From Bin5 sp965200615 (lineage in GTDB: Bacteria > Chloroflexota > Anaerolineae > Caldilineales > Caldilineaceae): a stretch of DNA of 64,000 nucleotides. The position numbers and the translations under genes were made by a program. The stretch lies in contig OZ241377.1 in assembly GCA_965200615.1 (NCBI GenBank), forward strand, positions 3,658,001 through 3,722,000. Direction: 5' to 3'. Below the pieces are notes generated by a model that was given only the letters and a program-made list of their open reading frames with translations, made no database searches and was not told the DNA's origin. Below, one piece after another: positions 42,651-51,241 of this stretch (within the stretch, counting starts at the first letter, position 1; each line of letters begins with the position of its first letter).

Positions 42651-43664
42651 TCAATTGACAGGATTGGCGAGGTTGGCCAGATCCACCAGTTGGAACAACG
42701 CCAGTGGGCCTGCGCTGCGAAAGCAGAGCTGAAGAGGTACATGCAGGTTGGAAGACAGCCACTCGACAACGGATTCCGGCATCGCTGCCTCCACCTCCAG
42801 ACGGACCACCGGCGAGGCCAGCTGCTGGTGTCGAAGTCCACGGCTCTGGGCCTCAAGCTCGTCGCCGTTTCGACTGCCGCTCGAAGCGCGCAATACGCGA
42901 AACAGGTAGACAGTTTCGATCTGCATGCCAGGAAACAGCTCGTCCAGGAAGCCGGTCACGGCGTCTTCGCTCCAGATGTAAAGCCGCTTTTTTGCCGTCG
43001 ATGGTATGGAGACGAATCGGGACATGAGCCGGGGCACTTTGATACGGGCATAGGAGAGTGGACCAAAACCAGGATCGGGGCTGCTCAGATGGACAAGCAG
43101 ATTGATACTATGCGAACTGATGAAGGGAAATGGATGCCCCGGGTCAACAGCCAGGGGAGTCAACAGTGGGTAGAGTTGCTGGCGAAAGAAGCCTCGCAAG
43201 TATTCCCGTTGCCGCAGGTCAAGTTCATGAGGTCTGCGTATCTCGATGCTGCGCTCATCCGACAGGGCAGGCAGAAGCGTCTCGTTCAATTCCACATAGG
43301 ACCGTTGCAAGAGCGGATTCAGACTCGCCGCGATTTCTCTTTGATCCCTGTCGGACAGAGCGGGCGCCTTTTCCACGAAGTAGTGGTCGAGAACCGAAGC
43401 CAGGAGGCCCAGTATCCGAAGCCGTTCAAGCAGGGGGCAGCCCGGGTCGCGCGCCTCGTTCAAAAGATACCCAGCCTCAACAACCGGCGCGGGCTCCTTG
43501 GCAGTTTGCAGCCGAGTCTTCAACCCGGCGGCCAGCGCCCTCGCCCGTGCGACCCCTTCGGCATCCACGGGAACGGCGTAGGCAGGCAGACGGGTATCCG
43601 AACTGGCCGTAGCGGTAGGACCTCCGGCGGAAACATCGCCCGTGTCACGTAGATCGCGTGTCAT
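42651..43664 (-). CDS. Polyphosphate kinase-1-like protein with N and head domains only
   Basis: A 337-residue protein that lines up with the first half of Ppk1: the N domain (LLNEARDPGCPLLERLRILGLLASVLDHYF, residues about 64-95, matching the usual NLDEFF region) and the head domain (REYLRGFFRQQLYPLLTPLAVDPGHPFPFISS, about 160-195, followed by IKVPRLMSRFVSIP, LFPGMQIETVYLFRVLR and PESVVEWLSSNLHVPLQL). It stops at the residue where the catalytic C1 and C2 domains, with the phosphohistidine, should begin. Nothing like them follows in any frame, so it cannot have normal kinase activity. The N domain is divergent. It closes an operon headed by CHAD and may bind polyphosphate, or be a relic. Confidence 0.7.
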   Translation of the reverse strand: MTRDLRDTGDVSAGGPTATASSDTRLPAYAVPVDAEGVARARALAAGLKTRLQTAKEPAPVVEAGYLLNEARDPGCPLLERLRILGLLASVLDHYFVEKAPALSDRDQREIAASLNPLLQRSYVELNETLLPALSDERSIEIRRPHELDLRQREYLRGFFRQQLYPLLTPLAVDPGHPFPFISSHSINLLVHLSSPDPGFGPLSYARIKVPRLMSRFVSIPSTAKKRLYIWSEDAVTGFLDELFPGMQIETVYLFRVLRASSGSRNGDELEAQSRGLRHQQLASPVVRLEVEAAMPESVVEWLSSNLHVPLQLCFRSAGPLALFQLVDLANLANPVN

Positions 43665-43673
43665 CTGAGCGCG

Positions 43674-44447
43674 CTACTCCTCGTGCGCAACGAAATCGAT
43701 TTGGACAGTGAACTCATCCTGAACAGTGAGCGTATTGGCAAAGTCCGGCGGATCAAAGCCAAGGCTTGTCATACGCAGCCGGGTATGCATCGAGCCCCGA
43801 ATCGAGCTTCCGCTCAAGCTGGCCTCAACGTCCCAAACGGTCGTTTGCGAGGCGCCGCGAAGACTCAGTTCGCCCTCCATTCGAAACCGGACCTCTTCAC
43901 CCTCTCTGTAGCTTCCGGGCAGTTCGAGGAGTCGGTCGGCAACAAAAACTGCAAGTGGGAATCGGTCCGACTCCAGCGCGTTTTCCCGGATCCAGGCATC
44001 CCGCAGCGCCTGGTCGGTTTGAAGAGTTGGCAGGAAGACAGCAAAGCGATTTGCTCCGATTTCCCTTTGGGTCAAATCGATCTGGATCAAGCCCACGATA
44101 TCGTTGGTCTCCCCGATAACTTTGGTCTTGCCGACCTTCAAACCGTACTTTCGGGTCGCGTCGGCAAATAGCTCTTCATCAACGACATACCTGGCCGTGG
44201 ACTCGGCGGGGTCGATTTGGAAGACTTTCCAGGCATCTCCATGCTTGAGCGCAGTTGGCTCAAGACCTGCAAAGGCCTCCGCCGCAGCTTCCGAAATCGC
44301 GCTTTGCGCACGAGTTTCAGGTTCCGAGACCAGTTCTGATGGGGGCGCTTCTTTCGCCGGCTGTTCTGCTTCCCGACCGAAGCAGCCGGCGCTCAGTATC
44401 AGTGTCAGTAGCAGGAGGAGAATCTTTTTCTCAGTACTCATTTGCAT
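43674..44447 (-). CDS. YceI-family lipocalin-like lipoprotein
   Basis: A 257-residue protein with a lipoprotein signal (MQMSTEKKILLLLLTLILSAGC), so the mature protein is anchored outside. From residue about 75 on it has the YceI beta-barrel: FQIDPAESTARYVVDE, IGLIQIDLTQREIGANRF (approximate order), ENALESDRFPLAVFVADRL and MHTRLRMTSLGFDPPDFAN. YceI proteins bind isoprenoids or other hydrophobic ligands and are often membrane-associated. It lies 62 bases after the sulfatase-like gene and 9 bases before the Ppk-like gene, all co-oriented. Its link to polyphosphate or the envelope is not known. Confidence 0.85.
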   Translation of the reverse strand: MQMSTEKKILLLLLTLILSAGCFGREAEQPAKEAPPSELVSEPETRAQSAISEAAAEAFAGLEPTALKHGDAWKVFQIDPAESTARYVVDEELFADATRKYGLKVGKTKVIGETNDIVGLIQIDLTQREIGANRFAVFLPTLQTDQALRDAWIRENALESDRFPLAVFVADRLLELPGSYREGEEVRFRMEGELSLRGASQTTVWDVEASLSGSSIRGSMHTRLRMTSLGFDPPDFANTLTVQDEFTVQIDFVAHEE

Positions 44448-44509
44448 TTGCAGCAGACTCGATAGTTCACAGAGACGGCAGGGGCTCGCCTATTTGCCGG
44501 ACAGCCAAT

Positions 44510-46387
44510 TCAATGAGCGGCCGATTCAGTTCCGGACCCCGCTTGGAGGACAGGCAACCCCTCTGGAAAATAGGGCGGAAGTTCCGCGCCGTCTCCATAG
44601 GCCGCAAGGAGTTGCCGTACGAACAGAGAACGGAAACCTTCGTGCCGAAAGGTCGGCTCAGGATCCCAGACGGCCAGTCCACTCGTGAAGCCATACTCTG
44701 TGAATGATGCAACAAACTGGGCGTCCTTGGCAATGATGTGAAAAGGGGTGTCCCATCCGTCCTCCCGCCGCGAGACGCGGGGAGGCTGATGGTCGCCAAC
44801 CAGAACGAAAATCGCCTGTTCGTTCGGCTCGCCGAGGACGAAATCGGTGAGCATCTCCAACTGGTATTCGATTGCGTTCCAGTAGTTCTGACGGCGTTCG
44901 ACATGCTCGATCAGTTCTGAGGACGGCGGCGGCGCGGGACCGGGTCTGTTCAGCTGCCGCCACGACTCGACCAGGACCGGCTGCGGAGCCCAGGGATAGT
45001 GAGAATTCTGTGTGATCGTGAAAAAGAGAAAAGGTCCGTCGGTTTCACTGCGAATTGTCTCACGGGCGAAATTCAGAGAATACTGATCCGGAGGAGCCGG
45101 ACCCCAGCCGTATTCAGGGCCGACAAACGCCAGGTCCTCGTACTGCAACCAGCGGTCTACTCCGTAGAAGGATGCGTATTTCTCCCACTGGGATTCCGGC
45201 AAACCCATGGAAAGCGCGGTCAACCGATAATACTGATAACCCTGGCCTTTCAGAAAGTTGCCAAGGTCCGGGTAGCCCCCGGCCTGATATTTGTCGAGCA
45301 GCGCGTCGTACTGCGGGTCGGAACTGACCCGCAGACCGAAGAGTGCGCTCGTGTAGGACATCCAGGACCCGCCTCCCCACGTGGGGGCAAGACTCAACGC
45401 TGACGCGACATGCCAGCCCGATCCTGCAAGTTTCCGGTCCAGGCGCTCAGCCAGATCTTTATACCGCGCCCTCCAGTCGTTTCTCTTATAGACAACGGAC
45501 CCATACGACTCACTGAAGATTATGTACACCGGCGGGCGTTCGCTCAGCCTGAATCGACCGAAATCGCCGGTAGATGGCGCTTGGGTTGTCTCCATGCGCC
45601 GCACTTCTTGATAAACGCGGCGTGATTCGCCGATATTTCGTACCAGTTTGGCGGATATACTGCTGAACACCATTTCAGGCCGGGTCAGAAGATCGCTGCG
45701 CAAAACGGCCTGAACCGCTACGAGAAGCGCCAGCAGAACCATGGCGCCCCGCGTCGCAGGACCTATGTTTTCTTCAGGCAGCACAAATCGAGCCAGTCGC
45801 GCAACCAAAGCTGCCCCGCCGACGATGAGCAGAACGGTTCCGACAACAAATGCGGCGGTCACACGCGCGTTTTGCAGAAAAAAGCTGAAGCCTTGGGTAG
45901 CCATGCGAAGCTGGGTGTAAAATACGGGTTCGACACTGAAAAACGTGAGCGAAGCGCCCTCATAGAGGTAGTAGAAGAACAGGAAAAGATAGGCGAAAAC
46001 GAAGAGACGGCGGACCCAAACATGCCGCAGCGGCCGAAAGACGGCCCACAGAGCGACGAATACCACGATCTCGGAATTGAATCGCAGCAGGTCGGGTTCT
46101 CGGCGCCAGACTGCCAACTGCATCCAGATCTGATCCAATGAGCGGCCGGCAATTTGTACGGTGGGAAAGAGGGCCCCGTCCTCCCGGTCCATCAGGACGA
46201 CCGGGAGGAACAGGAGTGCGTGCAATACGAAGAAGGAGAACCAGAAGCTGAGGTCGGACGAAAACCGCCAGGGCGATAACGCGCCTCTGATTGAGCGAAA
46301 GATTCCGCCGGAAGTGGAAGGCGCCCGCGACGCTTCTGCCCCACCCTCAGGCGATTGAATCGCGACGGCGCGCTCGAACTTGCCCAT
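44510..46387 (-). CDS. LTA-synthase-like membrane sulfatase/phosphoethanolamine transferase family protein
   Basis: A 625-residue protein with about five N-terminal membrane helices (residues 40-245) and a C-terminal alkaline-phosphatase-fold domain facing outside. Metal-site motifs are visible: IIFSESYGSV, the presumed nucleophile region WGGGSWMSYTSAL, and the His sites FTITQNSHYPW and VGDHQPPR. This layout matches the LTA synthase / phosphoglycerol transferase group, which moves phosphoglycerol or phosphoethanolamine onto envelope lipids or polymers. Which substrate applies here cannot be told. The start lies 17 bases after the HD gene stop. Codon use and strand fit the surrounding operon. 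Confidence 0.8.
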   Translation of the reverse strand: MGKFERAVAIQSPEGGAEASRAPSTSGGIFRSIRGALSPWRFSSDLSFWFSFFVLHALLFLPVVLMDREDGALFPTVQIAGRSLDQIWMQLAVWRREPDLLRFNSEIVVFVALWAVFRPLRHVWVRRLFVFAYLFLFFYYLYEGASLTFFSVEPVFYTQLRMATQGFSFFLQNARVTAAFVVGTVLLIVGGAALVARLARFVLPEENIGPATRGAMVLLALLVAVQAVLRSDLLTRPEMVFSSISAKLVRNIGESRRVYQEVRRMETTQAPSTGDFGRFRLSERPPVYIIFSESYGSVVYKRNDWRARYKDLAERLDRKLAGSGWHVASALSLAPTWGGGSWMSYTSALFGLRVSSDPQYDALLDKYQAGGYPDLGNFLKGQGYQYYRLTALSMGLPESQWEKYASFYGVDRWLQYEDLAFVGPEYGWGPAPPDQYSLNFARETIRSETDGPFLFFTITQNSHYPWAPQPVLVESWRQLNRPGPAPPPSSELIEHVERRQNYWNAIEYQLEMLTDFVLGEPNEQAIFVLVGDHQPPRVSRREDGWDTPFHIIAKDAQFVASFTEYGFTSGLAVWDPEPTFRHEGFRSLFVRQLLAAYGDGAELPPYFPEGLPVLQAGSGTESAAH

Positions 46388-46404
46388 GGATGAATGAGCT
46401 GGGT

Positions 46405-47010
46405 CTAAGACTCTGACCAGGTGTCGGGCAGCAGTCCGGAGGTCATTGCCTGCTCAATAACGGCGGAGACGGCTTCCCCCAGCGCGTCGGAACTGATGGC
46501 AACCGGTTCCATGCGCTCGACAACCTGCTGACTCGTTACCCGGTTCTCGCGCCATGTTATACCGTCCGTATGGTAGTTGTGGAGTAGAGGCATGAGGCGG
46601 TCCAGCGCCAGCGCAAATCTGGACTCCGGCGTTTGCTGGCCTTCGTACTCTTCCCACAGTCCGCTTAACTCTTTCGCCTGGTCAGCCGGCAGCAGGCCGA
46701 AGAGGCGCCGTGCGGCCCTTCGCTCACGCTCGTCCTTGCCGGCATGGCCGTCCGGCTCATAGGCGTAGGTGTCGCCGGCGTCTATTTCGACGATATCGTG
46801 GACAAGAACCAGTTTGAGTGTATGCAACGGGTCTATGGGCTCGTTGGCGTGTTCGGCCAGCACCAGCGCCATCACTGCCAGGTGCCAGGAATGTTCGGCG
46901 GAGTTTTCGCGACGGTGGCTGTCCAAAAGAAGCGACCGGCGCAGGACTTCCTTCAGTTTGTCAATTTCGAGGATAAACTGCAATTGGCGTGCAAGTCGTT
47001 CGTTCGTCAT
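46405..47010 (-). CDS. HD-domain phosphohydrolase (YfbR-like)
   Basis: A 201-residue HD-superfamily protein. The metal ligands are seen as SAEHSWHLAVMA, the central LVHDIVEIDAGD (the HD pair) and LDRLMPLLHNYH. This arrangement is typical of 5'-deoxynucleotidase YfbR and its broad HD relatives, which dephosphorylate nucleotides. Its start overlaps the stop of the CHAD gene by four bases (ATGA), so the two are coupled. The partner set suggests a phosphate or polyphosphate link, but no experiment on such a pair is known to me. The protein has no membrane segment. Confidence 0.85.
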   Translation of the reverse strand: MTNERLARQLQFILEIDKLKEVLRRSLLLDSHRRENSAEHSWHLAVMALVLAEHANEPIDPLHTLKLVLVHDIVEIDAGDTYAYEPDGHAGKDERERRAARRLFGLLPADQAKELSGLWEEYEGQQTPESRFALALDRLMPLLHNYHTDGITWRENRVTSQQVVERMEPVAISSDALGEAVSAVIEQAMTSGLLPDTWSES

Positions 47011-47951
47011 CTTTCTCCCCTGACAGTTGTATCTTGAGGGAGAAAGTGAGTGTGGGGGCGGTAGGCCAACCAGTACCCTTCGATGCGGTCGACAAACCGA
47101 CCGGCGCTCTCCACGTATATCCGCTGCGCCAGAGGAATCGCAGCGCGCCTTAGCCGTTCTCGCTCCCGCGACACGACTCTAAAGAACTGACCGGCGCTCT
47201 GACTGTCAGTGTCCGTCATCGCCCGGACAACCTGTGTCTCCAACAGAACGGCCAAGTCATGTTCTTCGCCAAGCCTGTCTGCCAGACGGTCGCAATCCCG
47301 CGCCAGGACTCTTATCTGTGCAGGCCACAGAGGCTGCAAGAGCTGGAGGTGATGCCACAGATATTTGACCCGCTTGCGCCAGGCATGAAACCGCTCCGTT
47401 GTGGGCTGGGCAAAAGCGGCAGCCTTCTCAGCGCGGCCGCGACCGTAGATTCTTCTCAGCCCGCCCCTGAACAGAGAGAACTCGCCCTCGTAGAATCTCC
47501 AGCCGTTTGCTCGAGGTTGCGCTCCCTCCAAAGTATGGAACAACGTCTCCTGCCGCTGCACATCGCGCGTAAACTCGTTGAGGACAGCTCGGTGCTCACT
47601 CACCATCCGTTCCCGAAGTCGCAGATAGGGCACGTCTGCCAACTGCGCATGGTAGCGATTTCGGATCAGATCCAGGGTTTCGATGTAGACGGCACTGTCC
47701 CGAACAGGAGAAAGCTGTCGCCCCAAGTCGCGGAAGAACCGGTTTTCAGCAACGTAAGTCTCGGCCGGAAGCGCGCCACGGGCCAGCCGCAGCAACGCTC
47801 GGATCCTTTTGAAATGCTTGCGGGCTTCGTGGATGCCTTCGTTCAGGTCATCTTTTCGCTGAAGCTGGGCGATGGCGCCTTCGATCTGCTCGGCAGCGAT
47901 ACGTCGCAGCGAATCCGACGGAGCTTCTTCAGGTATGAGTGTGAAATTCAT
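47007..47951 (-). CDS. CHAD-domain protein (polyphosphate-binding family)
   Basis: A 314-residue protein with a CHAD domain covering nearly its whole length: EARKHFKRIRALLRLARGAL near the N-terminus and WRKRVKYLWHHLQLLQPLW in the middle, with many Arg, Lys and His along helices. CHAD domains bind inorganic polyphosphate through these basic faces and locate to polyphosphate granules in studied cases. The second helical repeat ends in FVDRIEGYWLAYRPHTHF. There is no fused CYTH triphosphatase domain. It lies upstream of HD, a membrane phosphotransferase-like gene, YceI and a Ppk1-like gene, all in one direction, which is the reason for suspecting a polyphosphate-related operon. Confidence 0.88.
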   Translation of the reverse strand: MNFTLIPEEAPSDSLRRIAAEQIEGAIAQLQRKDDLNEGIHEARKHFKRIRALLRLARGALPAETYVAENRFFRDLGRQLSPVRDSAVYIETLDLIRNRYHAQLADVPYLRLRERMVSEHRAVLNEFTRDVQRQETLFHTLEGAQPRANGWRFYEGEFSLFRGGLRRIYGRGRAEKAAAFAQPTTERFHAWRKRVKYLWHHLQLLQPLWPAQIRVLARDCDRLADRLGEEHDLAVLLETQVVRAMTDTDSQSAGQFFRVVSRERERLRRAAIPLAQRIYVESAGRFVDRIEGYWLAYRPHTHFLPQDTTVRGER

Positions 47952-47981
47952 CGGGGCGTTCCCGCCAGGAGAATTCGCTGG

Positions 47982-48998
47982 CTAACCATTCAGTGACGTG
48001 GCGGCCTTGTCCAGCTTCAAAAAGAGGTCGCGGAAAATGCCATCGCGGTCGACGTGGCGGGCACAGGAAACGCGATGGCGGCTCTCATCAAAGGCCCAGG
48101 TGACTGACTCGGTCAGCCGCGGCGCGCTGACAACCTCCATCTGTGCCCATTCAGGATTGACCAACCATCCCAACGGCGCAAGGTCCCAGATCTGCTTCGA
48201 ATAAGCAAATTGATCAGCATGGTAGTCGCTGTAAATCCGGAAGAGGTAGTCACCGATCGCGCCCTTGCCCTGAACGTGCTCAGCCATCTCAGGCTGCGTC
48301 GTATGCAGATGGGAAACGACCCCCATGCAGGGGAAACGCACAAGGGGAACGCCGCAGTCCAGCACGACCCGGCTCGCGGCAGGATCCTGCCGCAGATTGA
48401 ACTCACGGGTGTCCGGCCAGTGGCGGGCATGCCCTCCCAGCCACACGAGGACAATTCGACGCCGGATCTCCGGCTCCAGCATCAGTGCAGAGGCAACATT
48501 TGTGATTGCGCCGATAGCGACAACGTAGAGCGGATCATCGGGAGGAGAGGCCAGGGCCCGCTCGATAAGATCGGCGGTCGCTTCGCTCTCAACCGGCGTA
48601 CCTTCACTTGGCGCCCACTTCGTTGACCCTCGCTTCACGAACCCTTCCTTGGACGTGTCTACCGCCGGCAAGCGTTCCAGGAGGCGGTGGATCTCTTCGA
48701 AGCTCTTCTCCATCCCGTCTCCCGGCCCGGTGGACCGGCTATTGTGAAAGGGAGCCGCATGCAAGGCCTCCACCATGACGCGTTCCGGAGAGAGGAGTGC
48801 GTAGACGACGGCGAACTGGTCATCGATCTCGTTATAGGTATCGGTGTCCAGCACGATCCGTACCGGCCCGGAAGGAGGCCGAAGCCGATCCAATAGGAAC
48901 TGAGGGTCAAGGGGAGGAAATCGCATGGGATCATATAAGCTGGTGAAAAAGATCAGACGGTCATCCTGCATCCGGCCCTTATCAGGTTCGAAATACAT
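47982..48998 (-). CDS. Nucleoside hydrolase
   Basis: A 338-residue protein of the inosine-uridine nucleoside N-ribohydrolase family, which cleaves the N-glycosidic bond of nucleosides using calcium. The motif DTDTYNEIDDQFAV (normally DTDxGxDDxxA) lies near residue 50; VVAIGAITNVASALM is the later active-site strand. The start is uncertain: ATG 48998 is directly next to the mannonate dehydratase stop, and ATG 48971 or 48926 also fit; the family usually begins shortly before DTD. It is co-oriented with a mannonate dehydratase and a DHDPS-family gene. Pentose or hexuronate scavenging is a plausible joint role. Confidence 0.85.
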   Translation of the reverse strand: MYFEPDKGRMQDDRLIFFTSLYDPMRFPPLDPQFLLDRLRPPSGPVRIVLDTDTYNEIDDQFAVVYALLSPERVMVEALHAAPFHNSRSTGPGDGMEKSFEEIHRLLERLPAVDTSKEGFVKRGSTKWAPSEGTPVESEATADLIERALASPPDDPLYVVAIGAITNVASALMLEPEIRRRIVLVWLGGHARHWPDTREFNLRQDPAASRVVLDCGVPLVRFPCMGVVSHLHTTQPEMAEHVQGKGAIGDYLFRIYSDYHADQFAYSKQIWDLAPLGWLVNPEWAQMEVVSAPRLTESVTWAFDESRHRVSCARHVDRDGIFRDLFLKLDKAATSLNG

Positions 48999-49976
48999 CT
49001 ATGCGGCGAGACGGTTGACCATCTCGAGCATCGCCGTCATGTAACCGATAGCGTATGCCCGACCGCGGTGTCCCCAGTCCGAGTCATCGACCATCGCCGG
49101 CACGTGGTCTGTAATCATGAAGCCGGTGAATCCCACCTCCTTCAGTGTCTTCATAACTTCGAAAGGATCCACGTTCCCTTCGTTGATGAAGCATTCATTG
49201 AAGTTGGGAACCGTGCCCTGAACATCGCGAAAGTGGACGTAGATTATGCGCCCTCTGCCGCCGAAGTGGCGGATGGCTTCAATGACATAGTCATGCCCGT
49301 CCATTTCGGACCAGCAGCCCATGCAGAAGTCAAGACCGTGATTGGGGCTGTCGAAACGGTCTATCGCCCGCTTGAAACCTTCGAAGTTGCGGAAAATGCG
49401 GGCAACGCCGCCGAGCGATTCAACCGGTGGGTCGTCAGGGTGCAGGGCCAGGGTGACGCCTGCCTCCTCCGCCACCGGCAGAAGGCGCTCCAGGTAATAC
49501 TCGTAGGTCGCCCACATTTCGTCGGCGTCGTAGACGCGCCCGTGCGTCAGTTCACTCGGATCATGCTCAGCAAGATTGAAGCGCGTTCCCCGCGCGCCGC
49601 CCCGCAGAACTGCCGGCTCCGGCGTGCGCCAGACCGAATTAGGCATCCAGTGATAACCGAGGATCGGAATCCCTGCCCGCCCCATGTTCCGAACAGTCGT
49701 CTGCATATGCGCGATCTGTTCGTCCCGTCCCGGCAGCCCCAGCATCGCCTTGTCATAGAAGGAGACAGGTACGTTTTCCAGGCAGATCAGCCGCAAACCG
49801 GCTGCCGTCGCCCGGTCAGCCGCTGCCTTCAGATCTTCGTACTCCCATTGCCTGTCACCGGGGAGTCTCGGCGTGTTCATCAGGAAATCGTCGGCGCCAA
49901 GCTGCTTGATGAAAGCCAGTTTCTCATCGGTCAGTTCATTGAACTGGCCCAAGCCGATCCGCATTTGAGTTGACAT
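48999..49976 (-). CDS. uxuA: Mannonate dehydratase (UxuA-type)
   Basis: A 325-residue protein from the ATG at 49976, with AAGGAG eight bases upstream; a longer frame to 50030 is less likely. The family elements include LICLENVPVSFYDKAM, ILGYHWMPNSVWRT, LALHPDDPPVESLGG, LDFCMGCWSEMDG and IIYVHFRDVQG, which supply the His and Cys metal ligands. UxuA removes water from D-mannonate to give 2-keto-3-deoxygluconate in uronate breakdown. It is somewhat shorter than E. coli UxuA (about 395 residues), as in many bacteria outside enterics. The upstream gene encodes a DHDPS/KDG-aldolase-like lyase, which could use the product. Confidence 0.85.
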   Translation of the reverse strand: MSTQMRIGLGQFNELTDEKLAFIKQLGADDFLMNTPRLPGDRQWEYEDLKAAADRATAAGLRLICLENVPVSFYDKAMLGLPGRDEQIAHMQTTVRNMGRAGIPILGYHWMPNSVWRTPEPAVLRGGARGTRFNLAEHDPSELTHGRVYDADEMWATYEYYLERLLPVAEEAGVTLALHPDDPPVESLGGVARIFRNFEGFKRAIDRFDSPNHGLDFCMGCWSEMDGHDYVIEAIRHFGGRGRIIYVHFRDVQGTVPNFNECFINEGNVDPFEVMKTLKEVGFTGFMITDHVPAMVDDSDWGHRGRAYAIGYMTAMLEMVNRLAA

Positions 49977-50026
49977 GGTTTTGCTCCTTGCTTCGACACT
50001 GCGCGGGGCCAGGCAATCGGACAAAG

Positions 50027-50941
50027 TCACGCAGGAACCGGCTGCGAGAGACGGGCCAGCAGTTGCCCCTGCTCCGCTTCAGACAGGTCGACAAGCGGCG
50101 GGCGTACCCGACTCCAGCCCTGTTTTCCGGTCTGGTCTGCGACTATCGCCTTTAGCGACGCGATCATGTTGAATCCGGACTCGAGAATGGCGTCGCGGAC
50201 CCAATTCGTGCGGTTCTGGCGATCTTCGGCATCGTCCGCCATCCAGTTGTCATACAGGTCGCGAATGACATGAGGCAGCACGTTCGCCATCCCTGATATG
50301 CAGCCTCCGCCGCCGCCTTGCATGTTCTTCAATAGCAGCGCTTCCGTTCCGCAGAATACGGCAAAGCCCGGAAACTGCGCCGCCACATCGTGCAGCCCCT
50401 GCAGCGTGTCTGCATCGCCGGAGCTGTCCTTCACCCCGGCAGCCTGACCGGGATACGCTTGCGCCAGGCGAGTAAGCAGCGACGGGCTGAGCGGGATGCC
50501 GCTGACTTGCGGGATGTGATAGAAGTACATGCGCAGCCGATCGTCACTGACGCGATCGAGCACTGCGGCGAAAGAGCGGAAAAGACCCTCATCGGAAACG
50601 CCCGGATAATAGAAGGGCGGAAGGGTCAAGGTGCCATGGCAACCGGAGCGCACAGCATGCCGAGTCAGTTCTGCAGCCTCAACGACAGAGGCGGCGCCGC
50701 TGCCTATCACCAGCCTTTCCGGCGCAACGCCGGACTCGATCACCGCATCGACCGCGGCCATGCGCTCGCCTGCCGAGAACGAAGTCGCCTCACTGTTTGT
50801 GCCGAACAGAACGAGCCCGTGGCAACCTCCCTCCAACAGACGATGGCAAAACTCGGTGTACGCCGGCAGGTCGATGGAGAGGTCGGCGCGAACTGGCGTC
50901 AGGGTGGGCGCAAATACGCCGCGCAGTGAGAGTTCTGTCAT
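50027..50941 (-). CDS. Dihydrodipicolinate synthase/N-acetylneuraminate lyase family protein, KDG-aldolase-like
   Basis: A 304-residue TIM-barrel aldolase. The family motifs are GVFAPTLTPV, FGTNSEATSFSAGER, YFYHIPQVSGIPL (with the Tyr) and AAGVKDSSGD, whose Lys forms the Schiff base. DHDPS-family enzymes join or split pyruvate and an aldehyde; in this neighbourhood, next to mannonate dehydratase, cleavage of 2-keto-3-deoxygluconate is more likely than lysine synthesis, but that is inference. It heads a minus-strand run that continues through uxuA and nucleoside hydrolase and perhaps into the CHAD operon. A promoter is predicted upstream. Confidence 0.8.
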   Translation of the reverse strand: MTELSLRGVFAPTLTPVRADLSIDLPAYTEFCHRLLEGGCHGLVLFGTNSEATSFSAGERMAAVDAVIESGVAPERLVIGSGAASVVEAAELTRHAVRSGCHGTLTLPPFYYPGVSDEGLFRSFAAVLDRVSDDRLRMYFYHIPQVSGIPLSPSLLTRLAQAYPGQAAGVKDSSGDADTLQGLHDVAAQFPGFAVFCGTEALLLKNMQGGGGGCISGMANVLPHVIRDLYDNWMADDAEDRQNRTNWVRDAILESGFNMIASLKAIVADQTGKQGWSRVRPPLVDLSEAEQGQLLARLSQPVPA

Positions 50942-51007
50942 GACCTGTTTCCTTTTCAGTTTGGCAATCGAAGACGGCCGGCTCTGTCGTTCATTGGGTT
51001 GGGCTAC

Positions 51008-51037
51008 ATGTTACGACCGCCAGGCGGGCGTTGTCAA
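51008..51037 (-). promoter_or_regulatory. Predicted promoter of the DHDPS-uxuA-nucleoside hydrolase run
   Basis: On the minus strand TTGACA (51037-51032), 18 bases, TAACAT (51013-51008), about 65 bases before the start at 50941. The -10 is a partial match. Confidence 0.5.
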
Positions 51038-51241
51038 ATGGTCCCAGGCAGGGAGGCGCAAGTAGAAACACTGATGTGTCTACCAACGAGTCGAGCCGGC
51101 CGCTGAAGTGTCCACGTTATCAGATGTTCGTATCGTCCAGCCGCCACTGCAGATCGCCGCGCCGGAATCTGGCCTTCAGCTGAAAGAGATCGTAGACTAT
51201 AAACTGAACTTATGCGTTTTCATTGTCACAAGGAGAAACTG

